Shown here one piece after another: positions 1 to 11,473 of a stretch of 64,000 nucleotides of DNA. The DNA is from Nematostella vectensis. Lineage: Eukaryota > Cnidaria > Anthozoa > Actiniaria > Edwardsiidae. The notes under the pieces were generated by a model. That model worked only from the letters and a program-made list of their open reading frames with translations. It ran no database searches and was not told where the DNA came from. A program made the position numbers and the translations under genes. The stretch lies in NCBI RefSeq assembly GCF_932526225.1, contig NC_064038.1, positions 17,471,075 to 17,535,074 of the forward strand. Direction: 5' to 3'. The first letter of the stretch is position 1. Each line of letters opens with the position of its first letter.

Positions 1-696
1 TGTGCGTCGTCGGATACATCAACAAGGAACGATGGCAGGGTTGTCGGCACAGAATCCAAGTGAAGTCAAACAAACGCGCTTTGGCAGTTATTTCAGGGCA
101 AAACTGGGTGATTTTGCTTTCTTCAGAGTGAAATGCAGTTGGACCTTGACGGCGTCCAGAGTGATAGGTCTCTACATCGTTGGCTATATGCGTCAAGGAA
201 CGTCTTCTTGAGGGAGCCTGGATGTTAATTCTTGGTGGAAACACACATGTAAGTTGTTTTCTCTGCACCACAATTCCATTTGCACAATGTGTTGTTCCTT
301 TACCTGTGTCAGAAACGGATTATCTAAGCTACTTTGTATACTTATATTAAAATTAACGATAGCCTCTGAGGGCGCTGCTAATAGTATATACACATATCTA
401 TATACTAACCTGACAATGTTTCCTCTTGGAGAGCATTGTTGTCCCAACAGAACACGGCAGGGACTGCGAGATGACATCCGCTGGGAAGGATACCATTTTG
501 GTTTTGACGGCAGCCCCTTTTTTCTTTTGATACCATCACCAAAATTAAAAATGGGTATTGTTAATAATAATTAAGGTCACAAACAGATTTGTTTAAATAA
601 TAGATAGATTTGTTCATATAATAACAACGGCCTTTTTTACTTGGTAGGATGCTACTCTTGTTATCATTCGTTCTTATCCTTTTTTAACTGGTTTTG
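1..696. other. Unassigned left flank
   Basis: No recognisable gene. Short open frames exist on both strands but none has a motif, a repeat pattern or similarity to the elements nearby. The stretch is AT-rich. Its right edge is where similarity to the LTR of the tandem array begins, at the shared words near 697-720 and fully from about 746. Confidence 0.5.
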
Positions 697-739
697 GACT
701 TACAATCTGATTGTCCAGTTTGGCCCCGACCGGGGGGGG

Positions 740-1465
740 GGGGGGGGTATCCTGTCCCGACCAGAAACTTCACCAAGCGGTCTGGTACCGCTTGATATTT
801 TGGACTTCTCTGTTTGCTATAAAGTAGCACAAGCCACGAAGAAACAAGTAGGAGTCGAGAAATCAGTCTTAGATACTTTGGACTTCTCTGTTTGCTATAA
901 TGTAGCACACGCCACAAAGTGAGAGTCGGGAAATCAGTCTCAAGGGGTGGGACTCGATCCTATGCGCGCGCGGTCAGACTCTTCTCTAAATATGTCTAAG
1001 TGAAATTCAAAAAGATTTTTAAATGTTTTTATGTTTTTTTTTTAAGTTCGTTTCCGTCCTTGTTCTTTATTTTCAACTAGCATTACAGATGGTTTCTCAG
1101 CAATTTCTACAGTATTTTTGTAGATTGATATCTGCTAGCTGTTTATCTCATTATCTTAAAAATAATTTAATTGTTAGGCGGCCCTGTGTTTTTGTGTTGC
1201 GTTTTGCTGGAACCAATAGCCATCTGAAAATCGCTGATTACGCGAGGGAAGAAGTTTAACTGAATACCAGTGAACTTAATTATATTTGTGGCATCGCGCT
1301 TGAAGATGCCAAGTGTTATGTTTCTGATATCTGATGGCTCGGATGCAAGAAGATATCACATCAACTGAGGTTTACTAGGACGCCATCTTGGCTCGTTTAC
1401 ATGCGTCTATGCTGATTATTACACAAGGATACCATAACATATTATAACACAGGGATACCATAACA
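740..1465 (-). repeat. LTR 1, truncated at array left edge
   Basis: Matches the inner part of the 1200-bp LTR but lacks about 470 bp at its low-coordinate end. Bases 697-745 are only partly alike and contain a run of 17 Gs absent from the other copies. The first 160 bp differ more from the other LTRs than the rest does. The high-coordinate end is the standard terminus ending in ATAACA at 1465. Confidence 0.8.
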
Positions 1466-3293
1466 TCCCTCCTCTTCTGAACACTTTGAATGCAATAAAC
1501 AAAATGATTGCACAAATGTCTCAAGTCCTGTACTAGCAGAGAACAAACATAGTTTCAAGTCCAGTCTCTCAGGAGCTTTCCTGATTCTGGTTGAATGACG
1601 TAGTGGTGGTTTATCCACTGTATTGGCAGAGGTGTCAGGAATACTGCTAGTATCAGGTTTAGGGTCGCAAACATCATCTCCGAGTGCAGTGTCTGTTGGT
1701 TGAAAGCTAAATGTCTCACCAGTCCGATGAAGATGACGACGACTCCGTCTCAGGGTTCTGCCAATTTCCATGGCAACCATGTATGAGCGGGGTTCTGGTG
1801 TTGCATTCTGTATGACACCAGGTTCCCATTTGTGTGATTTTGGATTTAGTACCCGTACATTCTGATTTGGTGTGAGCATGGGAAAACCCTTAGCACCCTT
1901 GATTGTATTTGTCCTGTCTGTCCTGTAGTTTACAGTTATTATCTCTATTTGTTGATATTCCAATATGTGGCTTGGACACTGCTGGCAGGTTTGTTTTGTA
2001 GACGCGAGAGTTCAGGGTCCTTTTAAGTGTCAACTCTAATCTGTTCAAGTCTTGTTGGGATTGCGTTCAAGTGAAGTTCAAGTGAAGTAGCTCATGTACC
2101 GAGACATCCAAGCCTGGTATCTCATCTCATCAAGTGGTTTATGATCTGTTTCCACCTTTACTGGTCTACCATAGGCATCATAATGAAACTTCTCGAGTCC
2201 ATGTACTACTCCTAACATTTCTCGTTCAATGTTCGAGTAGCGACGTTCCGTCTCCGTGAGGAGTTTGCTGCCAAACGCAACAGGTCCCTCGTCCTGAAAT
2301 AGTACTGCTCCGTGGCCGCGCTGCAGAAGCGTCAACCTGGATCGTCACTGGCTGCTTGCCACTGAAATACTTCAGTGCTGCAGGTGCCGCAATTGCCTGC
2401 TTAATGCTGTTGACACTGGTCTGGTGTTCTGGGGACCAGACAAACTCACTGCCCGATTTAGTAAGATCCGGTAATGGTGCTGACGATGATGCGAGATTAG
2501 GTATGAATCTGCTTAGGTACTGTACAGCTCCTAGAAATGACTGTAAATCCTGGACTGAAGTAGAAGGATCCATAGCCGTTATTGCCTCTATCTTTCCAGG
2601 ATCCACTTCCAGGCCATTTGCATTTAGAATATGGCCATAGAATGGAATACTCGTACACTTGACACGACATGAATCTGGGTTAAACTTGATCCCAGTTGCT
2701 TGAGCCCGTTCGATCACAGCACTCAGATTTTCATCATGATCACTGCCATCGTCTTTAAATCCAACGACAACAATATCATCAGCGATACCTGTGACTCCCG
2801 TAAGGTCACCAAAAGTCTCTTCCACCTTCTTCTGGAACACATCCTGTGCGCAGACCAATCCAAAAGGTAGCCGGAGAAAACGATATCTCCCGAAAGGACT
2901 ATTGAACGTGGTGTAATATGAAGCTTGATATTCCAGTAACCACTCTTTGCATCAATAGTGGCTCATTAGTAGTACATCATCTAGGGTTGGTGTACAGTAG
3001 TGAGGCCTTCTTATCGCCTTATTTAAATCCTTGGAATCCAGGCACAGGCGTATCGAGCCATTTGACTTAGTGACGCACACAAATGAGTTAACCCAGTCTG
3101 TGGGTGTGTCCACTTTCTCTTTAATTACTTTCTCGCATAGAGAATCTAACTCCGCTTTAAAAGGCTCGCGTAAAGCCTCTTGTACGCGACGGGGTGGGTG
3201 TATAGCTGGTGGTACAGTTTCGTCTAGCGTTATGTGGTATTTGCCTTCGAAGCAGCCAATGCCATCAAAGCAATCCTTGTAATCACTAACCAG
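1442..3293 (-). pseudogene. pol remnant (RT, RNase H, integrase tail), copy 1
   Basis: Four blocks in element order. At 3293-2952 is an RT N-terminal segment ending in a stop. At 2858-2226 is the RT palm with IADD at residues 25-28 of that frame, followed by the connection region. At 2335-2078, in another frame, is RNase H, including the [19 protein letters not shown] stretch and TDHKPL. At 1963-1442 is an integrase C-terminal tail with KWEPG and PEPRSYMV. A frameshift and short deletion fall near the first RT catalytic aspartate, another frameshift falls at the start of RNase H, and the zinc-binding and catalytic core of integrase is missing between 2078 and 1963. The last frame stops inside the LTR. 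Confidence 0.88.
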
Positions 3294-3506
3294 TTCCTCT
3301 TTAGCATTGTTACCATCTGGTTCCTTTCTTGGGGTTTCTTGTGGAGATCAGTGTTATCAATTCCAGTTTCTGACACGTTGGAAGACCGAGGATAACTGGT
3401 CCCTTGCAATCAACAACATGAAATACACTGTTTATAGTCTTGCCCTTATGTTCAATCTCTAAGGTGCAAGTACCATACTGCTTTATCAAGTGTCCTCCGT
3501 ATGCTG

Positions 3507-4499
3507 TTATCTTAATCGTACTGTCTGAAAGTTGACTGTCCGAGAAAAGTTCTTGGTACTTGTCATCGGGAATGACTTTTCTGCTCCAGTGTCAACTTTA
3601 ACAACGACAGGCTTCGTGTTAATTTTTACTGTCACCAATTCCATTCTGGATGACATCACATCAACATTAAGTGAGTGAAAGTATAAGTGCTCTTCATGAG
3701 GTTCAGGGCCAGCCTTTTCCATTAAGTGTAATTGCTGCCGCTTACTTTTAGATGCTGACTTGCTTGTCCATTTGTCGGGTCTTGGAGGTGCATTTGGAGT
3801 GGATTTAGACCTGCATGCACGCTGCCAGCGGTGTAATTTATTACAACCATTACACTTTGTGTTATACGCGGGGCAGTTCTGACGCTTTGAGAGATCATGG
3901 GCCAAACCACAGTTCCCACATTTCTGGTTTGATGGGGTTGACATGCCTTGTCCACCATGTTTGTTTGGTTTCTTGGAGAGTGAGTGGATCTGTTCACTGT
4001 TATCCGGTGAATTCATGCCTTGAATCTGCTTTTTGGTGGCTTCCTCAGTCCTCGCAATGTCCATTGCTTTATTTATGGTGAGGTCAGAAGCTTGTTTTAG
4101 TAGTCCTGACCGTACCTGGTCCGAGTTTGTTCCAAAGATCAGTGCATCAATCAAGTGCTCATCAGGGCTTGTGAACTTGCACTCTTGAATGAGAACCCGA
4201 AGTCTCTTCATGAACTTGTCGACTGACTCGTCGTCTTCTTGTCTCATTGTTCTTAATTTAAACCGGGAAAGCCTGAAATTACTTTTAGGAGCGATGAATT
4301 CCTCAAATTTCGTCCAGTAAGTGTCGAGTTTTTTCTTTTCCTCGTTCGTGAGGTTCCATGTCGAAACGGTTTCTATCCCATCGTCGCCTGACCACAGGAG
4401 GAGATATTTGACCTTTTCTTCCTCAGATTTGCTTTTCAAAGGTCCATCGAAGATCAACTCACACTTTGCCTTGAATTTTTTAATACAGCTGAGTTGCAT
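3507..4499 (-). pseudogene. gag with start of protease, copy 1
   Basis: 330-aa open frame for the structural Gag of a Ty3/gypsy element. It has a charged helical N-terminal region, two cysteine-rich zinc-knuckle-like motifs at residues 194-229 (CGNC...H...C and CNGC...H...C), then a basic linker. Residues 303-306 are DTGA, the active-site triplet of a retropepsin-type aspartic protease, and the frame is lost 24 residues later. The ATG used at 4499 is preceded directly by TAG. A longer N-terminus beginning with ATG near 4549 is readable in a neighbouring frame, so the Gag start itself looks frameshifted. The frame is identical at protein level in copies 1-7. Confidence 0.88.
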
Positions 4500-4577
4500 C
4501 TAGCGCATTCCAGTCGCTGGATGGCGGGGTAACTCCAGCGAGCTCCATGTTCAACTCGAACAAAATATAACGTCCAG

Positions 4578-5262
4578 GGGCCGGTTCCTGAAAGGCCGAT
4601 TAACTTAACCCTAGATCAGCGCCTAATCCTGCGTTAAAATTCGCTAATCGTAGGTTAGCTAACCTACGGATAACTCACCGTTCCCGAAAGCCATGTAATC
4701 CCCCGATTTACTAACCCTAAGCGAGTGAAAAACTGGTTTGACGAGCAAAATTCACACAGGATACCCACAGTAGATCAACAGAGAGCAACTCAAATATTTA
4801 CCTTTGGTGATTTCATTTTGAAGAGAAGCCCCAAAACACCTCTACATCGCCTGTAATTACCTCCAATTCATTGCCAAAAATGTCATTTGCAGGATCTGAG
4901 TTTGGTGCGTGACACTAGCGAGACAGATTTATTTCAATTATAAAATTCATGTAACTTTCTGTCTGTCCCAGCACAATTTTCCGTGTCAGCATCGCAACAA
5001 AGCAAAATGTTAGGACATTGATCCCTACATTGTTTTTGTGTAACGACGTCTTCTTTGTCGGCAACTTCATTTTTATAAAACTTAAGTTCTACTACAAAGT
5101 TTGGGAAGCCTGTGTTACGCCAACTAAACCGTAGGTTAGCGAGTTAACCCACCTCGCCAGCAGGGTTAGATTTTACCAACAAAATAACCCGGAGTTAATG
5201 CTAACCAGAGTTTCGGGAACAGAACTAATCCGGGGGTAAAAATTTAATCGTGGGTTAGGCCC
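4578..5262. mobile_element. PIF/Harbinger-like MITE inside the retroelement, copy 1
   Basis: A 685-bp non-coding segment with ends GGGCCGG and TTAGGCCC. It is flanked by the direct repeat CAG at 4575-4577 and 5263-5265, fitting the CWG target preference of PIF/Harbinger transposons. Subterminal sequence is rich in GGTTAGC/GCTAACC words in both orientations, so it can fold back. It has no transposase frame. It lies between the LTR end (5270) and the gag start, in the place of the primer-binding site and leader, and is present in every unit. Confidence 0.7.
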
Positions 5263-5269
5263 CAGGTAT

Positions 5270-6469
5270 TGTTAGAAGCTGCGGCTTTGACCTACTATCC
5301 GACTTCTGACGACATGTTATGTTTTGATATCGGATGGCCCCACAACAAGTGGGGCCGGTTGCATAAAGCCTGGATAAGTCTTATCCACCGGTTAAATCCG
5401 AGTGGTGTGATTCGGTTGCATAAAGCCCAAATAAAGGTTATCCAGTGGTTAAAGTTATCCGGATGATAGAGGTCGGATAAAATCTTATCCACCGAATAAA
5501 TGTGGAAAAAAACAAAATGGCGTCTTGCTTTCCATATATATATACGCTTATCCATGCAAATGACGATTTTTACTGGTGGTAAATTTACAATGAACTACGA
5601 ACTTACATGCAGCTTTGGCAGGACTGGAATCAAACTATATTGTCCGTTCTGTCGAGAAATGTGACTCCCAAAGACAGGAAGAAGCTAAACACTATCCCCT
5701 GCGATCATTACATTACAATCTGATTGTGCTGCTTGGCCTTAAACGGGGAGAGTATCCTGTCCCGACCAGAAACGTCACCAAGCGGTCTGGTACCGCTTGA
5801 TATTTTGGACTTCTCTGTTTGCTATAAAGTAGCACACGCCACGAAAAGGCAAGTAGGAGTCGGGAAATCAGTCTTAGATACTTTGGACTTCTCTGTTTGC
5901 TGTAATGTAGCACACGCCACAAAGTGAGAGTCGGGAAATCAGTCTCAAGGGGTGGGACTCGATCCTATGCGCGCGCGGTCAGACTCTTCTCTAAATATGT
6001 CTAAGTGAAATTCAAAAAGATTTTTAAATGTTTTTATGTTTTTTTTTAAGTTCGTTTCCGTCCTTGTTCTTTATTTTCAACTAGCATTACAGATGGTTTC
6101 TCAGCAATTTCTACAGTATTTTTGTAGATTTATATCTGCTAGCTGTTTATCTCATTATCTTAAAAATAATTTAATTGTTAGGCGGCCCTGTGTTTTTGTG
6201 TTGCGTTTTGCTGGAACCAATAGCCATCTGAAAATCGCTGATTACGCGAGGGAAGAAGTTTAACTGAATACCAGTGAACTTAATTATATTTGTGGCATCG
6301 CGCTTGAAGATGCCAAGTGTTATGTTTCTGATATCTGATGGCTCGGAGGCAAGAAGATATCACATCAACTGAGGTTTACTAGGACGCCATCTTGGCTCGT
6401 TTACATGCGTCTATGCTGATTATTACACAAGGATACCATAACATATTATAACACAGGGATACCATAACA
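5270..6469 (-). repeat. LTR 2 (1200 bp, reference copy)
   Basis: On the plus strand it runs from TGTTAGAAGC to ACCATAACA, giving the inverted termini TGTTA...TAACA of an LTR. It lies between the gag leader/MITE on one side and the polypurine tract on the other. Inside are two degenerate direct copies of about 73 bp beginning TTTGGACTTCTCTGTTTGCT (near 5812 and 5882). There are also two copies of CGGTTGCATAAAGCC 59 bp apart near 5355-5430, each next to TTATCC words. Short open frames here are not believable genes. Confidence 0.85.
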
Positions 6470-8297
6470 TCCCTCCTCTTCTGAACACTTTGAATGCAAT
6501 AAACAAAATGATTGCACAAATGTCTCAAGTCCTGTACTAGCAGAGAACAAACATAGTTTCAAGTCCAGTCTCTCAGGAGCTTTCCTGATTCTGGTTGAAT
6601 GACGTAGTGGTGGTTTATCCACTGTATTGGCAGAGGTGTCAGGAATACTGCTAGTATCAGGTTTAGGGTCGCAAACATCATCTCCGAGTGCAGTGTCTGT
6701 TGGTTGAAAGCTAAATGTCTCACCAGTCCGATGAAGATGACGACGACTCCGTCTCAGGGTTCTGCCAATTTCCATGGCAACCATGTATGAGCGGGGTTCT
6801 GGTGTTGCATTCTGTATGACACCAGGTTCCCATTTGTGTGATTTTGGATTTAGTACCCGTACATTCTGATTTGGTGTGAGCATGGGAAAACCCTTAGCAC
6901 CCTTGATTGTATTTGTCCTGTCTGTCCTGTAGTTTACAGTTATTATCTCTATTTGTTGATATTCCAATATGTGGCTTGGACACTGCTGGCAGGTTTGTTT
7001 TGTAGACGCGAGAGTTCAGGGTCCTTTTAAGTGTCAACTCTAATCTGTTCAAGTCTTGTTGGGATTGCGTTCAAGTGAAGTTCAAGTGAAGTAGCTCATG
7101 TACCGAGACATCCAAGCCTGGTATCTCATCTCATCAAGTGGTTTATGATCTGTTTCCACCTTTACTGGTCTACCATAGGCATCATAATGAAACTTCTCGA
7201 GTCCATGTACTACTCCTAACATTTCTCGTTCAATGTTCGAGTAGCGACGTTCCGTCTCCGTGAGGAGTTTGCTGCCAAACGCAACAGGTCCCTCGTCCTG
7301 AAATAGTACTGCTCCGTGGCCGCGCTGCAGAAGCGTCAACCTGGATCGTCACTGGCTGCTTGCCACTGAAATACTTCAGTGCTGCAGGTGCCGCAATTGC
7401 CTGCTTAATGCTGTTGACACTGGTCTGGTGTTCTGGGGACCAGACAAACTCACTGCCCGATTTAGTAAGATCCGGTAATGGTGCTGACGATGATGCGAGA
7501 TTAGGTATGAATCTGCTTAGGTACTGTACAGCTCCTAGAAATGACTGTAAATCCTGGACTGAAGTAGAAGGATCCATAGCCGTTATTGCCTCTATCTTTC
7601 CAGGATCCACTTCCAGGCCATTTGCATTTAGAATATGGCCATAGAATGGAATACTCGTACACTTGACACGACATGAATCTGGGTTAAACTTGATCCCAGT
7701 TGCTTGAGCCCGTTCGATCACAGCACTCAGATTTTCATCATGATCACTGCCATCGTCTTTAAATCCAACGACAACAATATCATCAGCGATACCTGTGACT
7801 CCCGTAAGGTCACCAAAAGTCTCTTCCACCTTCTTCTGGAACACATCCTGTGCGCAGACCAATCCAAAAGGTAGCCGGAGAAAACGATATCTCCCGAAAG
7901 GACTATTGAACGTGGTGTAATATGAAGCTTGATATTCCAGTAACCACTCTTTGCATCAATAGTGGCTCATTAGTAGTACATCATCTAGGGTTGGTGTACA
8001 GTAGTGAGGCCTTCTTATCGCCTTATTTAAATCCTTGGGATCCAGGCACAGGCGTATCGAGCCATTTGACTTAGTGACGCACACAAATGAGTTAACCCAG
8101 TCTGTGGGTGTGTCCACTTTCTCTTTAATTACTTTCTCGCATAGAGAATCTAACTCCGCTTTAAAAGGCTCGCGTAAAGCCTCTTGTACGCGACGGGGTG
8201 GGTGTATAGCTGGTGGTACAGTTTCGTCTAGCGTTATGTGGTATTTGCCTTCGAAGCAGCCAATGCCATCAAAGCAATCCTTGTAATCACTAACCAG
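6446..8297 (-). pseudogene. pol remnant, copy 2
   Basis: Same block order and same lesions as copy 1. RT palm 7862-7230, RNase H 7339-7082, integrase tail 6967-6446, RT N-terminal segment 8297-7956. Confidence 0.86.
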
Positions 8298-8510
8298 TTC
8301 CTCTTTAGCATTGTTACCATCTGGTTCCTTTCTTGGGGTTTCTTGTGGAGATCAGTGTTATCAATTCCAGTTTCTGACACGTTGGAAGACCGAGGATAAC
8401 TGGTCCCTTGCAATCAACAACATGAAATACACTGTTTATAGTCTTGCCCTTATGTTCAATCTCTAAGGTGCAAGTACCATACTGCTTTATCAAGTGTCCT
8501 CCGTATGCTG

Positions 8511-9503
8511 TTATCTTAATCGTACTGTCTGAAAGTTGACTGTCCGAGAAAAGTTCTTGGTACTTGTCATCGGGAATGACTTTTCTGCTCCAGTGTCAAC
8601 TTTAACAACGACAGGCTTCGTGTTAATTTTTACTGTCACCAATTCCATTCTGGATGACATCACATCAACATTAAGTGAGTGAAAGTATAAGTGCTCTTCA
8701 TGAGGTTCAGGGCCAGCCTTTTCCATTAAGTGTAATTGCTGCCGCTTACTTTTAGATGCTGACTTGCTTGTCCATTTGTCGGGTCTTGGAGGTGCATTTG
8801 GAGTGGATTTAGACCTGCATGCACGCTGCCAGCGGTGTAATTTATTACAACCATTACACTTTGTGTTATACGCGGGGCAGTTCTGACGCTTTGAGAGATC
8901 ATGGGCCAAACCACAGTTCCCACATTTCTGGTTTGATGGGGTTGACATGCCTTGTCCACCATGTTTGTTTGGTTTCTTGGAGAGTGAGTGGATCTGTTCA
9001 CTGTTATCCGGTGAATTCATGCCTTGAATCTGCTTTTTGGTGGCTTCCTCAGTCCTCGCAATGTCCATTGCTTTATTTATGGTGAGGTCAGAAGCTTGTT
9101 TTAGTAGTCCTGACCGTACCTGGTCCGAGTTTGTTCCAAAGATCAGTGCATCAATCAAGTGCTCATCAGGGCTTGTGAACTTGCACTCTTGAATGAGAAC
9201 CCGAAGTCTCTTCATGAACTTGTCGACTGACTCGTCGTCTTCTTGTCTCATTGTTCTTAATTTAAACCGGGAAAGCCTGAAATTACTTTTAGGAGCGATG
9301 AATTCCTCAAATTTCGTCCAGTAAGTGTCGAGTTTTTTCTTTTCCTCGTTCGTGAGGTTCCATGTCGAAACGGTTTCTATCCCATCGTCGCCTGACCACA
9401 GGAGGAGATATTTGACCTTTTCTTCCTCAGATTTGCTTTTCAAAGGTCCATCGAAGATCAACTCACACTTTGCCTTGAATTTTTTAATACAGCTGAGTTG
9501 CAT
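8511..9503 (-). pseudogene. gag with start of protease, copy 2
   Basis: 330 residues, protein-identical to copy 1, zinc knuckles and DTGA retained. Confidence 0.86.
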
Positions 9504-9581
9504 CTAGCGCATTCCAGTCGCTGGATGGCGGGGTAACTCCAGCGAGCTCCATGTTCAACTCGAACAAAATATAACGTCCAG

Positions 9582-10266
9582 GGGCCGGTTCCTGAAAGGC
9601 CGATTAACTTAACCCTAGATCAGCGCCTAATCCTGCGTTAAAATTCGCTAATCGTAGGTTAGCTAACCTACGGATAACTCACCGTTCCCGAAAGCCATGT
9701 AATCCCCCGATTTACTAACCCTAAGCGAGTGAAAAACTGGTTTGACGAGCAAAATTCACACAGGATACCCACAGTAGATCAACAGAGAGCAACTCAAATA
9801 TTTACCTTTGGTGATTTCATTTTGAAGAGAAGCCCCAAAACACCTCTACATCGCCTGTAATTACCTCCAATTCATTGCCAAAAATGTCATTTGCAGGATC
9901 TGAGTTTGGTGCGTGACACTAGCGAGACAGATTTATTTCAATTATAAAATTCATGTAACTTTCTGTCTGTCCCAGCACAATTTTCCGTGTCAGCATCGCA
10001 ACAAAGCAAAATGTTAGGACATTGATCCCTACATTGTTTTTGTGTAACGACGTCTTCTTTGTCGGCAACTTCATTTTTATAAAACTTAAGTTCTACTACA
10101 AAGTTTGGGAAGCCTGTGTTACGCCAACTAAACCGTAGGTTAGCGAGTTAACCCACCTCGCCAGCAGGGTTAGATTTTACCAACAAAATAACCCGGAGTT
10201 AATGCTAACCAGAGTTTCGGGAACAGAACTAATCCGGGGGTAAAAATTTAATCGTGGGTTAGGCCC
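9582..10266. mobile_element. Harbinger-like MITE, copy 2
   Basis: Same CAG-flanked insertion as in copy 1. Carries the AAAATTCACAC and GGATCTGAG variants also seen in copies 1 and 4. Confidence 0.68.
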
Positions 10267-10273
10267 CAGGTAT

Positions 10274-11473
10274 TGTTAGAAGCTGCGGCTTTGACCTACT
10301 ATCCGACTTCTGACGACATGTTATGTTTTGATATCGGATGGCCCCACAACAAGTGGGGCCGGTTGCATAAAGCCTGGATAAGTCTTATCCACCGGTTAAA
10401 TCCGAGTGGTGTGATTCGGTTGCATAAAGCCCAAATAAAGGTTATCCAGTGGTTAAAGTTATCCGGATGATAGAGGTCGGATAAAATCTTATCCACCGAA
10501 TAAATGTGGAAAAAAACAAAATGGCGTCTTGCTTTCCATATATATATACGCTTATCCATGCAAATGACGATTTTTACTGGTGGTAAATTTACAATGAACT
10601 ACGAACTTACATGCAGCTTTGGCAGGACTGGAATCAAACTATATTGTCCGTTCTGTCGAGAAATGTGACTCCCAAAGACAGGAAGAAGCTAAACACTATC
10701 CCCTGCGATCATTACATTACAATCTGATTGTGCTGCTTGGCCTTAAACGGGGAGAGTATCCTGTCCCGACCAGAAACGTCACCAAGCGGTCTGGTACCGC
10801 TTGATATTTTGGACTTCTCTGTTTGCTATAAAGTAGCACACGCCACGAAAAGGCAAGTAGGAGTCGGGAAATCAGTCTTAGATACTTTGGACTTCTCTGT
10901 TTGCTGTAATGTAGCACACGCCACAAAGTGAGAGTCGGGAAATCAGTCTCAAGGGGTGGGACTCGATCCTATGCGCGCGCGGTCAGACTCTTCTCTAAAT
11001 ATGTCTAAGTGAAATTCAAAAAGATTTTTAAATGTTTTTATGTTTTTTTTTAAGTTCGTTTCCGTCCTTGTTCTTTATTTTCAACTAGCATTACAGATGG
11101 TTTCTCAGCAATTTCTACAGTATTTTTGTAGATTTATATCTGCTAGCTGTTTATCTCATTATCTTAAAAATAATTTAATTGTTAGGCGGCCCTGTGTTTT
11201 TGTGTTGCGTTTTGCTGGAACCAATAGCCATCTGAAAATCGCTGATTACGCGAGGGAAGAAGTTTAACTGAATACCAGTGAACTTAATTATATTTGTGGC
11301 ATCGCGCTTGAAGATGCCAAGTGTTATGTTTCTGATATCTGATGGCTCGGAGGCAAGAAGATATCACATCAACTGAGGTTTACTAGGACGCCATCTTGGC
11401 TCGTTTACATGCGTCTATGCTGATTATTACACAAGGATACCATAACATATTATAACACAGGGATACCATAACA
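10274..11473 (-). repeat. LTR 3
   Basis: 1200-bp copy with TGTTA...TAACA termini. Carries the GGAGGCAAG variant near 11350 shared with LTRs 2 and 5. Confidence 0.84.

Larger units (their letters stand above)
1466..5269 (-). mobile_element. Ty3/gypsy internal region, copy 1
   Basis: Order on the minus strand: LTR 2, MITE, gag, protease start, reverse transcriptase pieces, RNase H, integrase tail, polypurine tract, LTR 1. The polypurine tract AGAAGAGGAGGGA abuts the LTR terminus TGTTATGG at 1465, which fixes element orientation. The autonomous integrase core is absent, so the copy could not integrate on its own. Copy-specific: a G-to-A change near 3030 relative to other copies. Confidence 0.9.
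6470..10273 (-). mobile_element. Ty3/gypsy internal region, copy 2
   Basis: Full 5004-bp-type unit without the 38-bp deletion. Gag and RT frames match copy 1 at protein level. Confidence 0.9.

Noticed and set aside
10930-11000. tRNA-like or SINE B-box in the LTR (GGATCGAGTCC on the minus strand)
   Set aside because: A single B-box-like word without an A-box at the right distance and no cloverleaf; not enough for a tRNA or SINE call.
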